Of a stretch of 64,000 nt of DNA, positions 56,230-64,000 are shown piece after piece. The DNA comes from Beta vulgaris subsp. vulgaris (Eukaryota; Streptophyta; Magnoliopsida; Caryophyllales; Amaranthaceae), in NCBI RefSeq assembly GCF_026745355.1, contig NC_079209.1:9532055-9596054 (forward strand), given 5' to 3'. Under the pieces are notes generated by a model, which saw only the letters and a program-made list of their open reading frames with translations, did not search any database and was not told the origin of the DNA. Position numbers and translations under genes: made by a program. Every line of letters begins with the position of its first letter. Within the stretch, counting starts at the first letter, position 1.

Positions 56230-57889
56230 TAAGCTTGATAGTAGCTATCGTAATTTTTTCTGGAATAAAGAAAATCAATCTAAGTCACCCAATTTGATAG
56301 GGTGGGATCGTATTTGCACTCCTAAACCTTTTGGAGGTCTAGGATTTAGAAAAGCTGATGTTAACAATATTGCTCATCAAATGAAACTTCTTTGGAGATT
56401 GCTTAAAAATGATAATAATTTATGGGTTATCTTGGCGAAAAGAAAATACTGCAAAAATAGAGATTTCTTGAATTATAAAGTTTCTCCGAACTCTTCTTGG
56501 CAATGGAAAAAGCTTATGTCTCTAAGACCACTATTTCGATCAGGACTTAGATGGCAAGTTGGTAATGGGGTTAAAATTAATTTTTGGCACGATAATTGGG
56601 TTTATCCGTACCCTTTAAGCAAAATAATTCAAAATTACACCAATAATAATTTAAGGGTCAAAGATTTTATAACGGAAGCTAAAACTTGGGATCTTCAACA
56701 CTTAAATATTCTCCTTCCTAGGAATATTTGTATCTTGATTTCCCAAATCTTCATCCCCACTAATGATGTTGATGATGAGGTTTTCTGGGGTCCGGCGGGT
56801 GATGGTATCTATTCTGTTAAGTCTGGTGCTAAGCATCTTATTGATCATAAAATTGGTTCTCAAGATCAGGTGGAGTTTAAGTGGATTTGGAAGTCATCCT
56901 TACCGCCTAAAATTAAAAATTTTCTTTGGAAAGCATGTAATAATGGGTTACCAACAAAGGATAGACTAGAGCAAATGAAAATTTTCACTCCCCAACAATG
57001 TGAATTTTGTGGTTGCTGCCCTGAGACTACCTCTCATTTATTTTTTCAGTGTCGTTTTGTTGTTGATCTTTTCCTTCAATTAGAGGAAGACTGCGACTGG
57101 CCTCAAATTCCAGTGGCAGCGACTTTTGTTTCGTTCCGCCAAAATCTTCAAGTTTGTATAGATAAGTTAGGAATGGATAAAACGTGCCAACTAGCCATGG
57201 GTTGGTGGTTTGTGTGGTTTGCTCGTAATAAAATTATCTTCTCCCAGGAGGCTTTTTCGGTAAGACAACTTAGTTGTCTTATTGTGAAATTTGCCAATGA
57301 GTGGAATCTTTGCAAAATTTCCCAAGATAATATGGTGCCTTCCAAGATCAATCTTTCGAACCAAGTTTTGGTTTCGGGCAGTCGGTCCAAGAGTTGGGTC
57401 CCTCCTCCTCAAGGTTTTTTTAAAATAAATTTTGATGGGTCTAAATACCAAGATGGGAGGGCAGCCTTTGGTTTTGTGATTAGAAACTACCTTGGTGATG
57501 CTATCTTAGCGGGTTGCAATTCAGTGCCTGCAGATTACTCTATTGTCCAGGCTGAGGCTGCGGGTCTTCGGGAAGCCATCACAGCAGCTCGTTTTCTTAA
57601 TCTGGAAAATATTCTTATTGAAGGAGATAATCTTTCTGTGATCAATTCTCTTCTTAAGATTTGGAAGCCCCCTTGGTCAATTAATGCTATTCTTTCTGAT
57701 GCAGGGCTCGAGTTGTCCAAATTTCGAGGGTTTTCTATTGCGCATTGTTTCCGGGAGGCTAATCGGGCAGCAGATTTTATGGCTCATGAAGGTCACAGAG
57801 CGACCAACCTCCTCTACAAGTTTCCTCCTTACTCTTTGGATTTTTCTCTTGTCATCCGCAAGGATGTTTTAGGCTGGCCTCCAGATTAG
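56213..57889 (+). pseudogene. LINE ORF2, 3' part after the frameshift: zf-RVT and RNase H
   Basis: This frame is open through the break (a TTG at 56294 is only a nominal start) and is the continuation of ORF2. It has GGLGFRKADVNNIAHQMKLL, WRWQVGNGVKINFWHDNW-like sequence, and the zf-RVT block IWKSSLPPKIKNFLWKAC, then CEFCGCCPETTSHLFFQC (about 57000-57055). An RNase H domain follows with its four acidic residues: D of INFDGS (57434), E of QAEAAGL (57554), D of EGDN (57626) and D of RAADFM (57773). Stop at 57887-57889, 30 bp before the A tail. Not translated from its own start in this copy, unless frameshifting occurs. Confidence 0.87.
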
Positions 57890-57955
57890 GGGTTCTGTCC
57901 TAGTTTTCTTTTCCGTATCAAAAAAAAAAAAAAAAAAAAATATTGGACTGAACAT

Positions 57956-58066
57956 CAACTAATTGAGATGGATTTTGGAGATGGTGCCCAATCTTTGAGA
58001 GGTAATCCGCAACCCGGTTGGCTTCCCGATAGACGTGAACAATTGTAACCTTCCGGAATGAAGACA
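57956..58066 (-). pseudogene. Older truncated LINE: RNase H C-terminus
   Basis: The minus-strand frame reads VHVYREANRVADYLSKIGHH (58040-57981), a typical end of the RNase H domain of plant LINEs. It runs directly into the target site of the young LINE and resumes at 51123. So this is the last ~40 codons plus tail of a 5'-truncated LINE lying antisense to the younger LINE, or a captured fragment inside the Mutator-like element. Confidence 0.7.
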
Positions 58067-58374
58067 AAAGTTGAATGTATCTTAAAGTACTAATTTGACA
58101 AAAATATTCATAGTTTTATGAAAAAAGAGTTAACGTCAAATTAGGAGGAAGATGGAGAGCGATAAAGAATAATTGAGTTGGTGGGTCTTTTTAATTTTTT
58201 AAACAAAAAATAAACAAAGTTAATAAAATTGGATGGAAAATGTAACCTATTGGATGGAAAATGTAACCATGGTTAATTTGAGGTCCTTAGTAGATCAAAA
58301 AAATTGTTGAGGTCCTTGGTAGAAAAAATTCTCATAGTTTAGGTCCTTATTGGGTAGTTAACTCTAACAATCAT

Positions 58375-58486
58375 ATACAATCTAATGCTACAAATCAGGA
58401 AACAATTAAGGACTTGCCTAACTAACATAATTACAAGATATTATTTACAGCAAAGAATATTACATAATAATAATAATATTCTATCA
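58375..58486 (-). repeat. Left (3') LTR of the copia element, inner part
   Basis: Continues the LTR interrupted at 50195 and ends TTCTATCA at 58486. Differs from the right LTR at three positions in this part (ATGCTA/ATACTA, CATAATT/CATATTT, and AATAAT/ATTAAT). The adjacent inner sequence is the polypurine tract. Confidence 0.95.
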
Positions 58487-58496
58487 GACCCCCGCA
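58487..58496 (-). other. Polypurine tract of the copia element
   Basis: The minus strand reads TGCGGGGGTC just before the LTR start TGATAGAATA, which is the expected G-rich primer site for plus-strand DNA synthesis. Confidence 0.7.
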
Positions 58497-61400
58497 GTCG
58501 AAGCGGGAGGTTCACGGACACTGAGACTGGCACGAAAATCTTCAAAAAGAACCAAGGGAAGACCCTTTGTGAAGATATCAGCGAGTTGGTGGCGAGATGG
58601 AACATGTAAGACCCGTACCTGACCCCGGGCTACCTTTTCACGAACAAAATGAATATCGAGCTCAATATGTTTCGTACGCTGATGATTAACAGGATTGCCA
58701 GACAGATAAATAGCACTAACGTTATCACAGTAAACCAATGTAGCAGTGGAAATAGGACAGTGTAGCTCTAAGAGTAAATTACGTAACCAACACGACTCAG
58801 AGACAACATTAGCCACACCACGATACTCTGCCTCAGCACTAGAACGAGACAAGGTGGGCTGACGTTTCGCAGACCAAGAAATCAAGTTGTCTCCTAAGAA
58901 GACACAATAGCCAGAGGTTGAGCGTCGAGTATCAGGACAGCCACCCCAATCAGCATCAGTGTAAGAGACAAGAGTAGAGATGGAAGAAGGATACAAGTGC
59001 AAACCATGATCAATAGTACCCTGTATATAGCGCACAATGCGCTTAAGAGCCTGCATATGCTCATCCCGCGGATCATGCATGAACAAACAGACCAACTGCA
59101 CTGCATAAGAGATATCAGGCCTAGTGAAGGTCAGATACTGAAGAGCCCCAGCCAGGCTCCTATAATGAGAGGGGTCCTCATAAGGGGGACTAGTAGTAGC
59201 AGTCAGCTTGGGTTTAGTGTCAACAGGTGTAGAAGATGGCTTACAAGAGGACATGCCTGCACGCTCGATAATCTCAAGAGCATATTTACGCTGAGATAAA
59301 AATTAAAACCACCTGCATGACGAGTAACAGCAATCCCCAAAAAATAACTCAAGGACCCAAGATCCTTCATAGCAAATTCCGAGCTGAGTCGGGCAATAAT
59401 AGACTTGCGCAAGGCGTCAGATGAAGCAGTGAGAATGATATCATCAACATATAATAGCCGAAAGGCCATATCAGAACCATGGCGAAAAATAAACAGAGAG
59501 TGATCTGACTTACTATGAGTAAAGCCAATGGTAGAGACGAAATCTGCAAAACGCATATACCATGCGCGGGGAGCCTGCTTAGGACCATATAAGGACTTCT
59601 TCAACAGACAAACATGAGCAGGGCGAGCAGGATCCCGAAAACCCAGAGGTTGATGCATATAAACAGTTTTCTTCAGATCACCATGAAGAAAAGCATTTTT
59701 GACATCAAGTTGATGAATAGACCAATGCTTGGATAATGTCAAGCTTAGAACAGTCCGGATAGTAGCCGGTTTAACAATCGGGCTAAAGGTGTCTCCACAA
59801 TCAACTCCAACCTGCTGAGTCTGTCCATCACCTACAAGACGGGCCTTATGCCTCTCAAAAGTACCATCAGAATGTTCTTTATGAGTAAAAATCCACATAG
59901 AACGAATAACATTCACATCAGGAGGACGAGGTACCAACTCCCAAGTCCCATTTTTAATTAGAGCATTATATTCATCGGTAAAATGGCGTTTAGGCTTAAG
60001 AATCCCATGTTGACTACGAGTAACCGGGCGAGGCAGGGGGGTGGATTGGAGGGGAGCACAGATGAGGCTGAGAGGAGGGAGAGGGGACGCGGGCCGTGGA
60101 CTGTAAAGTGGAGGGGAGGGAAACAGGGCCAGCAACACTTGGAGTGACAAAAGGAGAGGGAGAGAGAGGAGCTGGGCCAAGAGATGAGGCTGGCCCAGCA
60201 CACGGAGGAGAAGTAGTGACACGCGGGTTAGACGACCCATGAGCTGGTAAAGGGGGGGAGACACGCGGGTCAGAAGACCCAGCAGCGTGTAAAAGGGGAG
60301 AGGCTGGGGGAGTTTGGGCCTGTGTAGGAGAGACACGTGGGTCCACAGTAGGGTTTAGGGGTTGGGATATTTGTGGTTGGGCTGTTTGTAGTTGGTGTAG
60401 GATGGTAGGATGAAACCCATCATCAAAAAAATCATATGCATGAGAGGGTGGTTGATGTAAGGAGGCAAATGGGAAAGTGGACTCATCAAACACGACATGG
60501 CGACATACAATAATTTTGTGGGAGGAGAGGTCATAACATTTGTAACCACGATGATTAGGTGGATAACCCAAGAAAACACAAGGAGTGGAGCGAGCTTGAA
60601 GTTTGTGGATGGTGGTAGAAGGAATAAGGGGATAACACAAGCACCAAAACTCTTAGGTGATCATAAGATGGGTCCGTTGGTAGAGAATTTTGTGAGGAGT
60701 GTGATAATGAAGGCCCTTCATAGGAAGAATGTTAAATATGTTGCAGTTTGTAATGCATGATGCCAAAAGGAAGGGGGGATGGATGCATGGGCAAGAAGAG
60801 TGCGAACAATATTATTAATAGTACGAATTTTTCGTTCGACTTTTCCATTTTGGGAAGAAGAATAAGGACAAGAGAAACGAAAAAGCAAGCTATTGTTCTT
60901 ACAAAATTCTTGCAAAGGTGCATTATCAAATTCCGCCCATTGTCACATTGGAGAGTTTTAATGTCCGTTCAAATTGAGTACGGATAAAAGCTTGAAAAGA
61001 AAGAAAAGTGGCATACACTTGAGATTTCTTAGCTAATGGAAATGTCCACACAAAATTGGTAAAATCATCCAATAAGACAACATAGTAACGATGTCCCAAA
61101 GAACTCAAAACAGGTGATGTCCAAATATCAGCATGGATCATATCAAAAGGCATAACAGTACAAGAAGTAGATGCAACAAATGGCAACTTAACAAGTTTTC
61201 CAAGTGGACAAGAAAAACAAGTAGATGAGCTACTAGGTTGATTACACACAATCAATTTATTATTTCTAAGAGTAGCTAGAATAGGGTGGCCCGAATGACC
61301 CAAACGTTCATGCCAAGTGGAAGAGGCCAAGGCGGCAAAATCTGGAGGAGGTGAAGCAATGGTAGTGGATAGAGGATAAAGAGCTCCTTGACTCTCACAT

Positions 61401-62864
61401 CTCATTAGGCGGCTCCCCGTGTGTAAATCCTTCACAGAAAACCCAAAAGGATCAAATCCCACAGAAACAGAGTTATCGGTGGTAAATTTACGAACAGATA
61501 CTAATTTTTTAACAAGTTGGGGAGCATGAAGAATATTTTTGAGGTGTAAGGTGGAGTGTGGGGAAGGTAAATGAGTGTCTCCATAACCATGAACAGGAAT
61601 AGAATTACCATTACCAACAATTATACCACGAGAATTGCTCAAATTAAAATAGGGAGAGAGAGTACCTTGTGTGGAGGTCATATGGGAAGTGGCTCCAGTG
61701 TCCATATACCAGTTTGGGTCAGGTGGAGTGAGCCCAAGAGTGTACATAGCAGATTCCATGTCCGTTGGGCTAGAAGTAGGAGGAGAGGAAGCTGTGGCAG
61801 CAACATAAGCTTGCAGTTGTTGCTGTTGGCCCGGCTTTGGGCCCAAAACCCCTGGCGTCCCATAAGGAAAAGGATGGGCAGGTCTAGCCCAAGGTAGAGT
61901 GGGGTAGGGGGAAGGAGATAAGGCCCAAGGACCTTGGCCCCAACCCCACTGCCACGCTTGTCCAGCAGGAGCCCCCTGCTGCTGCCATCCGGCCGACGGA
62001 CCAGCCTGACCATGGCCACCACTGCCGGACCGGCCACCACCACTGCCGGAGTTCCAGCCACCACGACCGCCGGTCCGGCCACCTTGACCACTCGAATTCC
62101 GTTTTTGAGCATGATTGTGACCCCGGTTTTTCTGGGAATTTCGGCCACCATGAGTTGGGACCCGAGATGAAGAGGAATCCGGAGGCACTCCATCCATTTC
62201 ACGAGAAACCAAGGCGGTACCCGTGCCGGCCTTCTTGGCAAGGCCCGCCTCTTCAAGAGTGAGCATAGATTGGGCTTGATAAAAGGGGGGGAGTGGGTCA
62301 CTTTGGCGAATAAGAGTTGCAATTTGATTATAGGAATCCGTAAGACCGGAAACCATTTGAAGAACAAGACGGTTGTTACTTACCGGGGCTCCCACGTTCT
62401 TGAGTTGATCCGACAAAGTCTTAAGATGTTGACAATACGCAAAGGCATTAGGAAAATCCTCCATATGTGTATTAGAGAATTCTTGTTCAAGAGTAACGAC
62501 ACGAGAATTCTTATTGTCCTGAAAAATATCACGCAAACGATCCCAAGCCGCCATGGCCGTAGAATCGGGTTCAATGATAGTGCGTGTGTAAGAGATCATC
62601 GGATATGGTCGCATAGATCCATTGAAGAACCGTAGCATCAAGAGTAGACCATAATTCTTTTTCAGCATCCGTAGAGGGAACCTTCTCTTTCCCTTTTTCC
62701 GGTGGAATGATATGGTGAAGAACTTTGTGAGAGCGAGCATGAATTTTAAATAATTCCGCCCATGTAGAGTATTGAACATTCTCCATAGTAAGAGTGATGG
62801 AGATGTGATTACGAATATTCGAAACCACGAGGGCGGGGTGAAAAGAAGATTTTTCGGCAGTCAT
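58487..62864 (-). pseudogene. Copia gag-pol polyprotein, with frameshifts
   Basis: Starts at ATG 62864 (MTAEKSSFHP). The gag (UBN2-type) runs from 62864 to about 61900 with one frameshift near 62570 and a long Gly/Gln/Pro-rich tail, without an obvious CCHC knuckle. Protease WYMDTGATSH (Asp at 61672). GAG-pre-integrase WHERLGH and CFSC (about 61340-61240). Integrase core HADIW (near 61158), then a frameshift, DNGAEF and SSQNGKVERKIRTI (60718-60960). RT: TFSPIVKPATIRTVLS, QLDVKNAFLHGDL, KSLYGPKQAPRAWY and the active site YVDD (59440-59451). A frameshift near 59290, then RNase H with YTDADWGGCPDTRRSTSGY, SSAEAEYRG, VYCDNVSAIYLS and HIELDIHFVREK, ending at 58484. All domains remain recognisable, but at least four frame breaks make this copy defective. 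Confidence 0.9.
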
Positions 62865-62977
62865 GGCTGCGGAAGAAACACGCCGACGGAGAAGGGGGTG
62901 GCGCCGGCGAGTATGGAGGCCGAGTTGAGCAGCGGAAGATAGAAAGGAAGAAGAGAGAGAATCGGCCCTAGGAAGAA

Positions 62978-62991
62978 GGAATCTGATACCA
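62978..62991 (-). other. Primer binding site for initiator Met-tRNA
   Basis: The minus strand after the right LTR reads TGGTATCAGATTCC. The first ten bases match the complement of the plant initiator Met-tRNA 3' end (TGGTATCAGA), the usual primer of copia elements. There is no spacer between LTR and site. Confidence 0.85.
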
Positions 62992-63147
62992 TGAAAGTTT
63001 TCCTTAATCTCATTAATCTCAAACGTAACAATCATATACAATCTAATACTACAAATCAGGAAACAATTAAGGACTTGCCTAACTAACATATTTACAAGAT
63101 ATTATTTACAGCAAAGAATATTACATAATATTAATAATATTCTATCA
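62992..63147 (-). repeat. Right (5') LTR of the copia element
   Basis: Starts TGAAAGTTTTCC and ends TTCTATCA on the plus strand; 156 bp, intact. On the minus strand it reads TGATAGAATATTATTAATAT at the start, an AT-rich U3 that may act as the promoter. Followed by the target copy ATCAG (63148-63152). Confidence 0.95.
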
Positions 63148-63185
63148 ATCAGTAGTTGTGTTAGAGGATAATTCATTAGTTATTA

Positions 63186-63386
63186 CTTCCGCCGTTTCAT
63201 AATATCCGCTACACTTTTTTACTGTGGGAAGTTTCACATTACTTGCTACACTTTTTTTTTGGGCGGCAATAAACTCTCTCTACCTCTCTCCTCTCACATG
63301 AGTCCCTTTTCTTTTTATTCTCTACCACTTTCTTCTCCAAAAAATGCCTGATTGAAAAGTATAACGATTAATATAAAATGGAGGAA
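63186..63386. mobile_element. Decayed MITE
   Basis: Left end CTTCCGCCGTTTCATAATAT; right end ATATAAAATGGAGGAA; flanks TTA at both sides. The inner motif GCTACACTTTTTT occurs twice near the left arm. It resembles the Stowaway-like family members in this window but is more diverged. Confidence 0.55.
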
Positions 63387-63389
63387 TTA

Positions 63390-64000
63390 ATTTTCTGGTT
63401 AAAGGTCATCGTCAATATGAAAACAAGAGATCTTTATATGAGTGGAGAGTGTAATGTAACAGTTTTCTTGTAATGCAAACATTTTCTCCTATATTTTCTT
63501 CTATAATTAATTTCCTCTGCAATTGGCCTGGTGGGAGTTGGTACAACACTTTGGAAGAACTTGAACAAAAACAAGCCCCATTTGTCACCTTTTTAGGCCT
63601 CAATCCACATTCTAAAGTCTAATCAGAACACTTTATAGTCATGTGATGTGATTATCAAGATCATATTTTAGGGTATTGACCAATCTAAGCTAATCTATAT
63701 CTGAGCTAGTATTATAGATGCTTCCACACATGCAGGTCCACCACCTTTGCGCTACCCATACCTCCAATAATCCAACTAATGTTCATTGACTTTGAAGCTA
63801 GCTTAGCTACAGGATAACCAAAGCTTCTCAAAAGAGCAAGAAAACTGTTTGTAACACACCAATTCAATGACCAATTTTCTCAGTTTAGTATGTACCAAAA
63901 GATTTGTGCAAGTACCAAAAATCTTGAGTTTGATGTGATTCAAGGCAATTTATTCTTTTTTTTTTTTCGTCATACAATACGTGAGAGTTATGAAAAAAAA
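63390..64000. other. Intergenic DNA at the window end, nothing recognised
   Basis: AT-rich and non-coding. A 63-codon minus-strand frame at 63412-63603 has no recognisable feature. T-rich and A-rich runs at the extreme end show nothing further. Confidence 0.4.

Larger units (their letters stand above)
51124..57940 (+). mobile_element. Nearly intact L1-type LINE with RNase H, 6.8 kb
   Basis: Flanked by the exact 15-mer TATTGGACTGAACAT at 51109-51123 and 57941-57955. Ends in a 21-nt A tail (57920-57940). Contains a complete ORF1 (DUF4283, CCHC) and an ORF2 (endonuclease, RT, zf-RVT, RNase H) with one frameshift. The long perfect target duplication, intact A tail and single lesion show a very recent insertion. 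It is the youngest layer of the nest at 50152-63147. The RNase H-containing subgroup of plant L1 elements is known. Confidence 0.96.
50196..58364. mobile_element. Mutator-like (MULE-type) TIR element inside the copia LTR
   Basis: The exact 10-bp duplication TAACAATCAT flanks it (50186-50195 and 58365-58374); 9-11 bp duplications are typical for Mutator. The termini are long inverted repeats of about 280 bp (50196-50470 and 58071-58364), starting GAGTTAACTACC and sharing AAGGACCTCAACAATTTTTT and GATCTACTAAGGACCTCA. The right arm has a 21-bp internal duplication of GGATGGAAAATGTAACC (about 58232-58270). The interior is AT-rich, with no MURA transposase, and holds a truncated LINE tail that is itself split by the LINE at 51124-57940. 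Without the young LINE the element is about 1.3 kb. Confidence 0.9.
50152..63147 (-). mobile_element. Ty1/copia retrotransposon, split by nested insertions
   Basis: Flanked by ATCAG at 50147-50151 and 63148-63152. The two LTRs (TGAAAGTTTTCC...TTCTATCA) are 156 bp each; the left one is split by a Mutator-like element. Three mismatches over 156 positions (about 98% identity) indicate a fairly recent insertion. Minus-strand order is gag, protease, integrase, RT, RNase H, which defines copia. Without nested DNA the element is about 4.8 kb, normal for the superfamily. The very short LTRs fit Ale/Retrofit-like groups, but lineage assignment is a guess. Confidence 0.96.

Noticed and set aside
57921..57940. 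A-run as a simple microsatellite
   Set aside because: It is the 3' A tail of the LINE, immediately followed by the 15-bp target duplication.
61571..62170. Plus-strand frames opposite the copia gag tail
   Set aside because: Shadows of the Gly/Pro/Gln-rich gag tail; no independent evidence.
1..64000. tRNA, rRNA, riboswitch or bacterial operon signals
   Set aside because: No cloverleaf with A/B-box pairs and no rRNA-like blocks were seen. The tRNA-like match at 62978-62991 is only the retrotransposon primer site.

Overview
The window is nuclear DNA of a eudicot plant. It is AT-rich, has introns with GT..AG borders, plant promoter elements, Ty1/copia and Ty3/gypsy retrotransposons of plant lineages, plant L1-type LINEs, CACTA elements, Helitrons and many Stowaway-type MITEs. 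The mix looks like a repeat-rich genome, possibly Caryophyllales/Amaranthaceae, but that placement is a guess. Only three host genes are well supported: a single-exon gene for a plastid-like membrane-associated protein of the family annotated as 'probable F-box At4g22030' (366-1652, +), a six-exon conserved plant gene of unknown function (38552-41375, +), and a very long secreted glycine-rich protein (42397-44496, -). Everything else recognisable is mobile DNA or its debris.

Left part (1.6-27.2 kb). After a degenerate minisatellite (2398-2695) comes a non-autonomous CACTA element (2848-4372). From 5522 to about 27166 lies one degenerate Ty3/gypsy retrotransposon of the Tat (Retand/Ogre-like) lineage on the minus strand. 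It has a 3' LTR at 5522-5993, an extra gene running antisense to gag-pol (7299-12942, +) with its own TATA box and poly(A) signal, a 57-bp tandem array, then int, RNase H, RT, protease and gag. Its 5' LTR is not in the window. It has been hit by a CACTA element (7324-9301), a hAT-type MITE (11077-11645), a complete L1-type LINE (13207-19448) that itself carries a CACTA element (15777-17199), another CACTA element (22475-24036) and three Stowaway-like MITEs, one of them inside another.

Middle part (27.2-50 kb). Gene-poor AT-rich DNA holds a Harbinger-type element (29843-32842) with a Helitron inside it (30451-32667), a minus-strand Helitron (28613-29211), further Helitron ends and several MITEs. 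The two other host genes follow at 36-44.6 kb, then more MITEs and diffuse repeats.

Right part (50.1-63.2 kb). A Ty1/copia element on the minus strand (50152-63147, 156-bp LTRs, TSD ATCAG) has a Mutator-like element inserted in its left LTR (50196-58364, 10-bp TSD). That element contains a 5'-truncated LINE tail, and the tail was in turn split by a nearly intact 6.8-kb LINE (51124-57940, 15-bp TSD). This gives a four-layer nest whose order of events can be read from the target-site duplications.

The observations most worth a second look are the independently promoted antisense gene of the Tat element, the shared internal layout of CACTA elements from three families, the four-layer nest, the almost intact LINE, and a duplicated alternative last exon downstream of the six-exon gene.
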